Source of the DNA: JBAVQS01 sp049694275
GTDB lineage: Bacteria > Chloroflexota > Anaerolineae > UBA4142 > SHND01
Reading direction: 5' to 3'
Length of the DNA stretch: 30,001 nucleotides
Assembly: GCA_049694275.1 (NCBI GenBank)
Contig: JBAVQS010000375.1
Coordinates: 1 to 30,001 of the forward strand
The position numbers and the translations under genes are program-made. Of the stretch, positions 22,761 through 30,001 are shown in pieces (positions within the stretch are counted from its first letter, which is position 1; each line of letters begins with the position of its first letter). The notes under the pieces are model-generated. The model worked only from the letters and a program-made list of their open reading frames with translations. It did not search any database and was not told where the DNA came from.

Positions 22761-24137
22761 ATGTCGCTATTCCACCCCCGTTCGTTGCGTGCGTCCATCC
22801 TCGCCCTCTTTAGCGCACTCCTGCTTTTGCTCGCCGTTGCCTGTAGCGCTCCCCCAACACTGGTCGCGCCAACGCCACGCATTGTCGCAGTCGTCATTAC
22901 GGCGACGCCGTCCGACACGCCCACCGAACAGCCGACTGAGACGCCGAGGCCAACCGAGACGCCCACCGCAACGCCCACGCTGACGCCGACATCGACGCCG
23001 TCACCCACGCTCAAGAGTCCACCCAAACCGCCGAGCGGGGGCGCGGTGGGGTCGGATGTCCGGTTCATGGGGCAATTGATTGCGTATTTCTCAAAACTGG
23101 GCCCCTATCCTCCCGAGCCGCCGATCGCGCGTCCTCCCAATGTGGATCCGCTCACCGGGCTTGTAGTCGATCCCGTACTCTTGCAGCGCCGGCCGATTCT
23201 CGCGCGTTTGGGGAATGATCCGCAGGCGCGGCCGCATGCCGGGCTGAATCAGGCGGACCTGGTTTTTGAAGAGATGATTGACCAACAGCATGGCTTTTTT
23301 TCTGTCACGCGCCTGACCGCCGTCTTTTTGGGGCAGGATGCAACGGTTCGTCCGTTCCGGAGCGCGCGGCAGGTGAACGCCAGCCTTCAGCCGATGTTGA
23401 ACGGGGCGCTGGCCCATTCCGGCGCGGGCAAAGGCGTGCGCTTTTTGTTCTCGAATCTTCCATGGGGCACGCCCCTGACCAAGAGCCTCAATCTTGACGA
23501 CCTGTGGTTTGGTTCCAGCTATTGCCTGATTGGAAACTATTGGGTTACACGCGTGGCCTCGACGACCGAGCATATTCACGAGACCTTGAAAGCCAAGGGG
23601 TTGGATCAGGCGGCGCCCTTGCGCGGCTTTGATTTTTCGTCCACGGCCCCTGGAGGAGCACCCGCCAGCAGTGTGGCGCTCGACCACCAGCCCTGGCCCA
23701 TTACGACCTCCTCGGTCCAGTGGAAGTACGACCCGGGCTCGGGACGCTATCTGCGCTTTTCGCTGGGCGCGCCGCATAATACGCAGCAATATCCGCTGAA
23801 TGGGAACTGGGGCGGGGACTGCACGCCGGGCGCTGTGACGAGCACAGAACAGGTGAGCGCGGCAAATGTCGTCGTGCTGAACGCCGAGTACGAGCCGACC
23901 GACGCACGGGACTTTACCGAAGACTCGCTCGGATCGACGAGTGTCTTTATCGAGTTGACGGGCAGTGGGACGGCGCGGATTTATCGTGATGGTGTGCAGA
24001 TCGTCGGGACCTGGCAGCGTCCAACGTTGCAGCACTTTTTTCGATTCGTCGATGCCGGTGGAAACGTCATTCCGCTCAAACCGGGCAACACCTGGTTCGA
24101 GATTACCTCGCTCGGCTATACCCCAACGGTGAAATAA
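22761..24137 (+). CDS. DUF3048 (YerB-like) lipoprotein with TP-rich stalk
   Basis: The product is 458 aa. The signal peptide ends LAVAC (C28), a lipobox. A Thr/Pro-rich stalk (about 45-90) should hold the rest away from the membrane. The DUF3048 N-terminal domain shows ARLGNDPQARPHAGLNQAD and VFEEMI, then RPFRSARQ and AHSGAG; the C-terminal domain ends with GSGTARIYRDG, GTWQRP and LKPGNTWFEI, all standard for the YerB family. Family members are envelope lipoproteins with no established biochemical role. GGAGAG sits just before ATG 22761, and the promoter at 22702-22729 supports this start; a frame extending far upstream to 22470 is only open by chance. The insert around CTPGAVTSTEQVSA between the domains is longer than in short homologues. 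Confidence 0.88.
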   Translation: MSLFHPRSLRASILALFSALLLLLAVACSAPPTLVAPTPRIVAVVITATPSDTPTEQPTETPRPTETPTATPTLTPTSTPSPTLKSPPKPPSGGAVGSDVRFMGQLIAYFSKLGPYPPEPPIARPPNVDPLTGLVVDPVLLQRRPILARLGNDPQARPHAGLNQADLVFEEMIDQQHGFFSVTRLTAVFLGQDATVRPFRSARQVNASLQPMLNGALAHSGAGKGVRFLFSNLPWGTPLTKSLNLDDLWFGSSYCLIGNYWVTRVASTTEHIHETLKAKGLDQAAPLRGFDFSSTAPGGAPASSVALDHQPWPITTSSVQWKYDPGSGRYLRFSLGAPHNTQQYPLNGNWGGDCTPGAVTSTEQVSAANVVVLNAEYEPTDARDFTEDSLGSTSVFIELTGSGTARIYRDGVQIVGTWQRPTLQHFFRFVDAGGNVIPLKPGNTWFEITSLGYTPTVK

Positions 24138-24152
24138 CAACTTGCGGTATTC

Positions 24153-24199
24153 GCCCCGCGACGGCCCTATTTGGGTGTAAAATAAGGCCATCGGGGATT
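24153..24199 (+). terminator. Imperfect hairpin after the DUF3048 gene
   Basis: GGCC/GGCC (24163-24166 with 24186-24189) and TATTT/AAATA (24168-24172 with 24180-24184) form a stem around loop GGGTGTA. Outer CCCC...GGGG flanks extend it with mismatches. It follows the stop by 15 bp but lacks a T run, so it is only a possible terminator. Confidence 0.35.
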
Positions 24200-24291
24200 T
24201 ACGTGGCAAGATGGCCGGGAGACGTTTTGCTCGATCGGGAGTATCGGGTAAAGGTTCTTGGTATGGATTAGGTCTGGTCAGGGAGGTCATC

Positions 24292-25200
24292 ATGATCGCC
24301 TGGGCTTGTTCAGGGGGAGGCAATCGAGGTCCGGTGCAGGTTGGCGCCATGCGCGCACTATTCGAGGCAGGGATCGTTCCAGGCATGCTGATTGGGTCGA
24401 GCGCGGGCGCGCTCAACTCGGCCTTTCTCGCAACAGATCCCACGCCCGCGGGCGTGGAGCGACTCGCACAAATCTGGCTCAATACGACCGGCTCAGATAT
24501 TCTGCCTGGTAATTTTATCACCTATATCTGGAATGTCATTACAGGCGCCGATGGACTGAACGGTGATGCGGCGGTTCGGCGCTATTTTGCGCGGAACATT
24601 CCGGCGGAGATTCGTACCTTTGGCGACCTCAAGATCAAGCTTTATATCACAACGGCTGACATTGAAACTGCGCAGCTCTATCTGTATGGAGATGATCCGA
24701 CCGCTCCGCTTTTAGATGCGGTGCTATCCAGTTCAGCGCTTCCGCCGGTCTGGCCGCCGGTCATGCTCAAGAGCCACCAGTATGTGGACGGGGGTGTTGT
24801 GGCGAATGTGCCGATCAGTATTGCCATCGATAAAGGGGCGGATACGGTCTATGCTTTGGATCTGGAAGGCGGAGCGCCCTATCCGGTAGTGCACGGCGTC
24901 TATAATATCGCGATGCGGACGATCACGGTGCTTGTCTATCAACAGCTCTTGCGCGATATCGACCGGGCCATCCGGTTTTCCAAGATCACGCTGCACCATC
25001 TCTATCTCGGCGACATTTTCGCGGGAATACCCTTGCAGGACTTTTCACATACCGCAGAGATGATTCAAAAGGGGTATGAGCGCACGCACGATTATCTGGC
25101 CCACCCGACGCCGAATCAGATGACGGGGCAGATGCAGGCCGCCGCGGCGCCCGAATTTTGCCCGTCTGGCGCCGTGCTGTATCGTCCACCGTTCGTCTAA
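24292..25200 (+). CDS. Patatin-like phospholipase/acyl hydrolase
   Basis: The product is 302 aa, a cytoplasmic or membrane-associated lipid acyl hydrolase of the patatin/RssA type. The oxyanion loop is SGGGNRG (7-13), the nucleophile S37 lies in GSSAG, and the dyad aspartate D166 lies in VDGG followed by VVANVPISIA. All catalytic elements are present. There is no signal peptide. GGGAGG at 24281-24286 sets ATG 24292 as start; an earlier in-frame ATG at 24211 would add 27 residues unlike the family. The gene has no clear operon partner; the DUF3048 gene ends 154 bp upstream. The lipid substrate cannot be inferred. Confidence 0.92.
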   Translation: MIAWACSGGGNRGPVQVGAMRALFEAGIVPGMLIGSSAGALNSAFLATDPTPAGVERLAQIWLNTTGSDILPGNFITYIWNVITGADGLNGDAAVRRYFARNIPAEIRTFGDLKIKLYITTADIETAQLYLYGDDPTAPLLDAVLSSSALPPVWPPVMLKSHQYVDGGVVANVPISIAIDKGADTVYALDLEGGAPYPVVHGVYNIAMRTITVLVYQQLLRDIDRAIRFSKITLHHLYLGDIFAGIPLQDFSHTAEMIQKGYERTHDYLAHPTPNQMTGQMQAAAAPEFCPSGAVLYRPPFV

Positions 25201-25301
25201 CAATACGAGTCGCCATTTATGCCGCGGCTGGCGCGTGTCACTCGCACACAAGTCGTCTTGCGCATCAGGCCCGGGTTGCGTCGGTGTGTCCGGGTACGTG
25301 G

Positions 25302-25330
25302 TTGCGCTCGGACGCGGTTTGGCATATTAT
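25302..25330 (+). promoter_or_regulatory. Possible promoter of the coaE fusion gene
   Basis: TTGCGC (25302-25307), a 17-nt spacer, then TATTAT (25325-25330), about 100 bp before ATG 25433. The rest of the 25201-25432 gap shows no gene or hairpin of note. Confidence 0.4.
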
Positions 25331-25432
25331 TCATGCACTTTACACTAGCCGGAAATGGGTGATGCCGCTTATCCTCTCGCATTTGTATACTGAGATGTAC
25401 GTCATGCTAACCTACGGCAGAGTCTAATTGCC

Positions 25433-27556
25433 ATGTTTCTCATTGGTCTAACCGGAAATATTGCTTCAGGCAAAAGCACCGTTCGTCGCATGCTCCAGGA
25501 ACTGGGGGCGCGAACGATTGATGCCGACGCCCTTGCTCATGCCGTCCTCGTGCCGGGAACTCCGCCCTGGCGCACCGTTGTGGATACTTTTGGCATGGAC
25601 ATTCTGAATTCCGATGGCACGGTTGATCGGAAAAAACTGGGCAGGCTGGTATTTGCTGACCCGGCCCGGTTGCGCACGCTGGAAGCAATCGTTCATCCGG
25701 CCGTTCGGACGCAACTGGGCTTGCTATTGCGAGATGCGCACGAGGATGTCATCGTCATTGAAGCGGTCAAGCTCATCGAAGGGGAGCTGAGCCGCTATTG
25801 CGATTCAGTCTGGGTTGTGACGACGCCACCTGTGGAAGCTGAGCGCCGGCTGGTGCAGGACCGGGCGATGAGTGAGGAGGACGCGCTTCAGCGGTTGGCC
25901 GCGCAACCGCCATTAGAGGCCAAGCTGAAACGAGCGGATGTGGTGATTGACAATAGCGAGGGAATTGAGGGGACTCGCCTCCAGGTCATGCGCGCGTTTG
26001 TTGAATTGGATACAAGTAAGGCGACGGACAAAGGCGCAATCCTGGCAGCGCTGCTCGGCGTACAACCAGCCCTCACGGCTATCCCTGCCCTCCAGCCTCA
26101 GCTTGAAGCGGAAAAGGCCGCTCCAGTCGCCCTCCCGCCGCAAGTGGCGCCGATTGCGCAACCGGTTGAGGAACTGCCTTTGGTATCGCAGGAACAAAGG
26201 GGCGCAGCATTGCTGGAAACTGCACCGGCAGAACAACCGGCCGCGGTAGCGCCGGCCGAAATGATAACGCCGCCGCCCGCGTCCGAGGCCCCACCAGTGC
26301 CATCGGCTATTTCTCAGCCTGCCGAGGAACTGCAGGCTCGACCCGAACTTCGAGTCGAGCCACCGCTTACGCCCAGCACGCCCCCGGTTCTAGCGCCGAT
26401 TGCGAAACCCGAAACTGCCGCGCCACCTCCAGAGCCGAAAACGCCACAGCCGCCAATGTCACCGCCCGCGCAGCCGGTTACCCGGCCTCAAGCACAACCG
26501 GTCCAACCTGAAGTACGAAAGGTGCCGCTCACCCAACCGCCGGCAACACCGCCTGTCCAGGCGAAACCGCCCCAATCTGTGTCCAAGCCGCCGGCAACGG
26601 CACCCACTCAGGCCAAGCCATCCCAACCAGCGCCACAGAAACCGCCGGTCGCGCCATCGCCACAAGCACCAGGGGCAAACCCGGAGGCTCGGCCCCCGCA
26701 GCCCGCTCCGCTGAAACAAGCCCCACCTGCGACACAGCCCGGGCAATCGCCCGCGGCCAAACCGCAAGTGCCGCCTGCACAAGGCCAATCACCCAGGCAG
26801 ATCCCATTGGCATCGCCGGTTCAGCCTCCTGCTGCTCGACCGCCTGCCCAGGCAGCGCCGTCCGCTGCAGGCCCCAAGCCCGAACAACCTGGCGTACGCC
26901 CACCGATGCCTGGCGGAGTCCCGCCTGTTAAACCTGAAGACGCGCCGGCAGTCCCAGCAGTCGCAAAACCGACGCCTCAGCCGGGTACACCAGCTACGCC
27001 CGCGTCGCGCCCTGCCCCCCGGCAGCGGACGCCCGAAGAGGAACAGCAGATACGAGCCTTGGTTACGCGAATCTCGATACGGCGCTCTCGCCCGGCGGAC
27101 GCGCCCCTGCTGGGTAAGCTGATCGCCGCGGCGGAAGGATCGAAAACTCCGCTTTCGCGCGGGGAGGTGTTGCAGCGATTTGGTAAGTGGGGTTTTTGGC
27201 TGGCCGAAGCCGATGGTCAGGTCTGGGCGATGGCCACCTGGCGCGCCGAGAACCTGGTCGCCGTCTTGCGCGATCTCTGGGTTAGGGTGCCAGAGCTTGG
27301 CGCTTATGTTTATCCCAAGTTGTTCGAGGCGATAGAGTTGGAAGCGTCATCGCTCGTGTGCGAGGTCATTGCCATTATCGCCAACCCGAACAACGAAGCG
27401 GGCGCTCGCCAGGCGGTGATCGCGAGTGGCTTTACCGTTCGCACGCTCGAATCGCTTCATCCGGTCTGGCGGAGCGTCGCCAAGAGCGAACTGCGCGAGC
27501 GAGACATCCTCTATATCAAGCAGATTCGCGAACGGATGATCACGTCGCCAATTTGA
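25433..27556 (+). CDS. coaE: Dephospho-CoA kinase fused by a long Pro-rich linker to a GNAT-like domain
   Basis: The product is 707 aa, against about 200 for ordinary CoaE. Residues 1-200 are the kinase of the last CoA step: P-loop GLTGNIASGKST (5-16), IDADALAHAVL (29-39), HPAVR, the lid with QDRAMSEEDALQRL and VIDNSEG. The usual PLLFE motif is replaced by EAVKLIE (110-116). Residues about 210-525 are extremely rich in Pro, Ala, Gln and Lys. Residues about 530-707 resemble a GNAT acyltransferase: IRRSRPADAPLLGKLI, then WLAEADGQVWAMATW and ANPNNEAGARQAVIASGF. The acetyl-CoA loop is poorly conserved. ATG 25433 gives the exact CoaE start; the ribosome site is weak. A CoA-making and a CoA-binding domain in one chain suggests functional coupling, but this is inference. 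Actinobacterial CoaE carries a different C-terminal (UPF0157/GrpB) domain. Confidence 0.88.
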   Translation: MFLIGLTGNIASGKSTVRRMLQELGARTIDADALAHAVLVPGTPPWRTVVDTFGMDILNSDGTVDRKKLGRLVFADPARLRTLEAIVHPAVRTQLGLLLRDAHEDVIVIEAVKLIEGELSRYCDSVWVVTTPPVEAERRLVQDRAMSEEDALQRLAAQPPLEAKLKRADVVIDNSEGIEGTRLQVMRAFVELDTSKATDKGAILAALLGVQPALTAIPALQPQLEAEKAAPVALPPQVAPIAQPVEELPLVSQEQRGAALLETAPAEQPAAVAPAEMITPPPASEAPPVPSAISQPAEELQARPELRVEPPLTPSTPPVLAPIAKPETAAPPPEPKTPQPPMSPPAQPVTRPQAQPVQPEVRKVPLTQPPATPPVQAKPPQSVSKPPATAPTQAKPSQPAPQKPPVAPSPQAPGANPEARPPQPAPLKQAPPATQPGQSPAAKPQVPPAQGQSPRQIPLASPVQPPAARPPAQAAPSAAGPKPEQPGVRPPMPGGVPPVKPEDAPAVPAVAKPTPQPGTPATPASRPAPRQRTPEEEQQIRALVTRISIRRSRPADAPLLGKLIAAAEGSKTPLSRGEVLQRFGKWGFWLAEADGQVWAMATWRAENLVAVLRDLWVRVPELGAYVYPKLFEAIELEASSLVCEVIAIIANPNNEAGARQAVIASGFTVRTLESLHPVWRSVAKSELRERDILYIKQIRERMITSPI

Positions 27557-27603
27557 TTTCGGATTTGTCCGCATCTCAAAAAGTCTCTCAGGGGTTTTCT
27601 TTT

Positions 27604-27831
27604 ATGACTGTCATTCGCTCGTTTGCTGGACGGCATCCACGGATTGTGGCGTGGATTGCACTGGCAATTGGCATGGTCCTGATCCTCCTGTGGGCCGCCA
27701 AGGATGTTGGCCTATTGCCAACACAGCTCCTTGCTTTATCGGTTGCAACGGTGGTCCTCGCCGGACTGTGCGTCTGGATCATCGGTTGGGAGGACGAGCC
27801 CGAGGAGACGAAAAGCACGTCCGAGAAATAG
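27604..27831 (+). CDS. Small two-helix membrane protein
   Basis: The product is 75 aa. Hydrophobic helices span about 13-31 (IVAWIALAIGMVLILLWAA) and 41-62, joined by a short loop with DVGLLPTQ; the C-terminus is acidic (WEDEPEETKS). AGGGG lies about 8 bases before ATG 27604. Frames reaching further upstream overlap the coaE fusion and are not used. The gene is 47 bp downstream of coaE on the same strand and likely co-transcribed. I do not recognise the family, and its function is unknown. Confidence 0.65.
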   Translation: MTVIRSFAGRHPRIVAWIALAIGMVLILLWAAKDVGLLPTQLLALSVATVVLAGLCVWIIGWEDEPEETKSTSEK

Positions 27832-27896
27832 CGGCCATTCGCGGATCAAATTGCGTGGCTACGCTTGTCCATCCCTGATGTGATGCTCCCTTCCCC

Positions 27897-28349
27897 ATGC
27901 GCGTCAACGAATTCTTACGTCTCGTCGCCGAGACCTCGCGTGCACAACTGCCCCAACGCCTGCGCCGTTTTAACGGCCGCTCTCGCTTTACCTTGATTCA
28001 GATCTATTACGACAAGCGTACCCTGCACTATGAGGTTTGGGTACGCGGCAAAGAGCGCTTGCTCGAGATCGGTCTGCATTTCGAGTCGGACCGGGAGACG
28101 AACGCCCGGTTGCTCGATTATTTCTCGGCGCGCGCCTTTGAGCTCAAAGCCGAACTGGGGGACCAGATCGAGGTCGAGCAGTGGACTGCTTCCTGGACGC
28201 GGGTGCACCAGTTGATGCCGTACGAACAACTGGACGCGGCGACGGCCAGCGCGGTGGGAGAGCGCCTGGCAAAAATGATTGAGGTCTTGCAGCCAATGCT
28301 GGAACGCTTCAAGGCAGGGGACCGCGTCAAGCCGAAAGACAGGTCATGA
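27897..28349 (+). CDS. Uncharacterised 150-aa protein, translationally coupled to the next gene
   Basis: The product is soluble, with an alpha/beta pattern: N-terminal helix MRVNEFLRLVAETSR, strands FTLIQIYYD and LHYEVWVR, EIGLHFES, then an ELGDQIEVEQW strand and a long C-terminal helix rich in charged residues. The HYEV...GLHFE pattern recalls nuclease-associated DUF4268-type folds, but there is no active-site motif and I do not claim the family. No strong ribosome site precedes ATG 27897. Its stop overlaps the start of the next gene in an ATGA arrangement, indicating coupled translation and a shared task. Confidence 0.7.
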   Translation: MRVNEFLRLVAETSRAQLPQRLRRFNGRSRFTLIQIYYDKRTLHYEVWVRGKERLLEIGLHFESDRETNARLLDYFSARAFELKAELGDQIEVEQWTASWTRVHQLMPYEQLDAATASAVGERLAKMIEVLQPMLERFKAGDRVKPKDRS

Positions 28350-29218
28350 ACCCCGAAATTGAACGCTGGCGGAAATACCTGCGTTATGATCCGACTCGCT
28401 TTCTGTTGGACGCGGAGGCGAACCCGTCGGTCTTTTTATGGTATTTGATTGATGTCGCACACCGGCCGGAGGATTCCAGCGCTGTGCGGGCTGCCCGCGA
28501 GCGTGTTCTTTATTCGACTCCGGTCCAGGAGATTTTCGCCGCGCAACAGCCGGAAGGTTACTGGGACCCGGTCGATTCGCTCGTCGAGCCGCGCTATCGC
28601 ACGACCCTGTGGAACCTGGCGTTGTTGGCAGAACTGGGCATCCCGCGTGACAGCCGGCGGGCGCGGGCGGCCTGCGAGTTTGTCTTGCAAAATTTTTGGG
28701 ATGCGCAAGGGCATTTTCCCGGGCTGGACGGCGTCGCCACCGGTTATCTCATTCACGCCCTCGCCTATTTCAACATGGCTGGGGACATGCGCGTGCAGCG
28801 CGCCGCACAGGCCCTTGCAGACCACGCCGCACGCGAGCCGGTAGCAGAAGAAATCCAGGTTGCCGCGCTCTGGGCCCTTTGCGAATTGCCGGATGTCGAC
28901 ACAATCCGCGCTCGCATTCTGGCGCGTCTGGGGGATTCACTCGCACAGCGCGCCGAGTTCGGCCCAATTACATTTCCCCCCTTTAATCCAAGCGATCCTC
29001 TTTTTATCCTCCGCGTTTTGGATACGTCACTCCTTGCCAGCCCGCGCCTGCACCCGATAGTGGATTGGGTGATACGAAAACAGAACGAGTGGGCGCAGTG
29101 GCCGCTTGAAAAGAGCCTTGGCGGCACACTCCTGCCACACCTCGAAGAGGAATCCCCGGCGAGCCGCTGGACCACGCTGAATGCCGTACGGGTGATTGTG
29201 CGACTCGTCGTCGGATAG
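28346..29218 (+). CDS. Helical-repeat (squalene cyclase/prenyltransferase-like alpha-alpha toroid) protein
   Basis: The product is 290 aa, almost entirely helical, with repeated pieces of the alpha-alpha toroid type: AAQQPEGYWDP (about 64-74), YRTTLWNLALLAELGIP, DAQGHFPGLDGVATGYLIHAL, and TTLNAVRVIVRLV at the end. The Q...G.W turn and the T-x-W-x-L-x-x-LaelG helices are hallmarks of the prenyltransferase/squalene oxidase repeat. The DxDD catalytic motif of cyclases is missing, so a binding or structural role is as likely as an enzyme. ATG 28346 overlaps the previous stop by ATGA. The pair with the 150-aa protein suggests complex formation. It is convergent with the glycosidase gene. Confidence 0.65.
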   Translation: MNPEIERWRKYLRYDPTRFLLDAEANPSVFLWYLIDVAHRPEDSSAVRAARERVLYSTPVQEIFAAQQPEGYWDPVDSLVEPRYRTTLWNLALLAELGIPRDSRRARAACEFVLQNFWDAQGHFPGLDGVATGYLIHALAYFNMAGDMRVQRAAQALADHAAREPVAEEIQVAALWALCELPDVDTIRARILARLGDSLAQRAEFGPITFPPFNPSDPLFILRVLDTSLLASPRLHPIVDWVIRKQNEWAQWPLEKSLGGTLLPHLEEESPASRWTTLNAVRVIVRLVVG

Positions 29219-29284
29219 TCGAGCCGTGGGTCATCAGGTTGTTCTCTCTCGATGATCGAACGATACGACTATCTGACCAACCGG

Positions 29285-30001
29285 CTATTTCTCCCAAGAA
29301 AACTTTCGGGTAAAGAGCGGCAGCGCCTCGACGGCCTGGATCGTCAGCTCGCGGTCGCCGTTGAACGAATCGTACCACGCGCCGGCCTCGCTGGCGCCCG
29401 ACAACATCCAGTGGCAAAAGGCGAACAGGTAATCGGGCAGGGGATTACTGTTCGACATTTTACCCGATTGGAACCAGTTCATCACCGTCAGGGTATAATC
29501 CCGGTGCAGGGTCTCGTCGATAGGTGGAAAGCGATTGTCCTCAGCCGAATCGACCTTCCATCCCCCTTCCCCCACGATGATAGGCGGAATCCAGCCGAGC
29601 CGCCGCTGGAAAATCTGGGCAAAGATGACAAACCCGAGCACCCCGTTCGTGTCCTGCACGTAATCGGGGGGATGATTCAGTCCATAGGCATGCGCAACAA
29701 AAAACATCCGGCGAAAGATCACCTCTCCTTTGCGAGCATAGAGCTGGCTGATAAAATCGCGCAGGTGGTCCTCGTCCAGGAACTGAATTCCCGGATACCC
29801 GCCGGCGTTATAGACATCCTTGGTAGCCTGTAAAAGGTTGCCCATAAACAGGTTCCAGTCCGGGGACTGGCCTTCCCACTCGGCAGGCAGCTCGGGCTCA
29901 TTATAGAGTTGCATGTAAGGGGGCATGCCCACGCGATTGAGGATCTCGATATCGCGGCCCCACCCATTATAGCGTTGAAAGGGGCGCAGGGTCTTGCGCC
30001 A
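29285..30001 (-). CDS. Clan GH-A-like glycoside hydrolase, C-terminal part (truncated by window end)
   Basis: 238 residues are visible and the frame runs open across the window edge, so the start lies outside. Y-N-E-P-E-L (visible residues 33-38) fits the acid/base glutamate at the end of beta-strand 4 of clan GH-A barrels (NEP). IIVGEGGW (E145) fits the nucleophile strand 7. Between them lie FVAHAYGLN (strand 6 with a His) and a helix after GVLGFVIF. These match GH5/GH39-type TIM-barrel glycosidases or related putative hydrolases; the class cannot be settled from a fragment. The stop is TAG at 29287-29285, then 66 bp separate it from the convergent helical-repeat gene. No signal peptide can be judged because the N-terminus is missing. 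Confidence 0.7.
   Translation of the reverse strand, partial: WRKTLRPFQRYNGWGRDIEILNRVGMPPYMQLYNEPELPAEWEGQSPDWNLFMGNLLQATKDVYNAGGYPGIQFLDEDHLRDFISQLYARKGEVIFRRMFFVAHAYGLNHPPDYVQDTNGVLGFVIFAQIFQRRLGWIPPIIVGEGGWKVDSAEDNRFPPIDETLHRDYTLTVMNWFQSGKMSNSNPLPDYLFAFCHWMLSGASEAGAWYDSFNGDRELTIQAVEALPLFTRKFSWEK

Noticed and set aside
23091..24521. A 476-codon open frame on the minus strand across the DUF3048 gene and the patatin start.
   Set aside because: It overlaps two well-supported genes and their regulatory gap, and its composition is that of a shadow frame.
26400..26900. A tandem-repeat or CRISPR-like array in the Pro-rich region of the coaE fusion.
   Set aside because: There is no constant repeat length or identical unit; the pattern comes from Pro/Ala/Gln codons in one continuous reading frame.

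Overview
The window looks like chromosomal DNA of a bacterium from the phylum Chloroflexota (Anaerolineae-like). This is inferred from the GC-rich sequence, three predicted exported proteins with Thr/Pro-rich (TP) stalks, GT39-type membrane proteins with a C-terminal beta-sandwich, paired molybdenum hydroxylase clusters, and a DUF3048 lipoprotein. I saw no tRNA, rRNA, IS element, CRISPR array or phage gene. No gene-free stretch exceeds 300 bp; the longest gaps are 4905-5180, 25201-25432 and 7489-7696.

Layout. (1) 1-4940, plus strand: the tail of a luciferase-like flavin oxidoreductase, then molybdenum hydroxylase cluster 1. It has a stand-alone FAD subunit, a four-helix membrane protein, and a 996-residue fusion of the 2Fe-2S subunit with the molybdopterin subunit, and it ends in a textbook terminator. 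(2) 5138-7682: an aldo/keto reductase behind a perfect 17-bp palindrome, convergent with an anchored phosphodiester glycosidase-like protein. (3) 7697-12562, minus strand: a compact signalling operon. One good promoter precedes three SpoIIAA/STAS-like proteins (two are recent tandem duplicates), a soluble hybrid histidine kinase (HAMP-like, HisKA, HATPase, REC, REC, Hpt) and a response regulator with a complete-looking class III adenylate cyclase domain. The last two junctions are GTGA and ATGA overlaps. (4) 12640-14706, minus: type I glutamine synthetase and a DinB/DfsB-like protein. (5) 14776-19861, minus: molybdenum hydroxylase cluster 2, comprising an XdhC maturation factor, a fused FAD/2Fe-2S subunit in the unusual order FAD first, and a separate molybdopterin subunit, with a TPR lipoprotein upstream. 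(6) 19951-25200: methyltransferase, GT39-like membrane protein carrying a low-complexity insert, DUF3048 lipoprotein, patatin-like lipase. (7) 25302-29218, plus: dephospho-CoA kinase fused through a ~310-residue Pro-rich linker to a GNAT-like domain, a small two-helix membrane protein, and a translationally coupled pair of uncharacterised genes. (8) 29285-30001, minus: the C-terminal part of a clan GH-A-like glycosidase.

The most system-like region is the STAS-like/phosphorelay/cAMP operon: the gene order suggests small STAS-fold partner proteins feeding a soluble kinase that controls cAMP synthesis. The two molybdenum hydroxylases use opposite fusion architectures and may share XdhC. The CoaE-GNAT fusion and the word-like low-complexity repeats also deserve attention.
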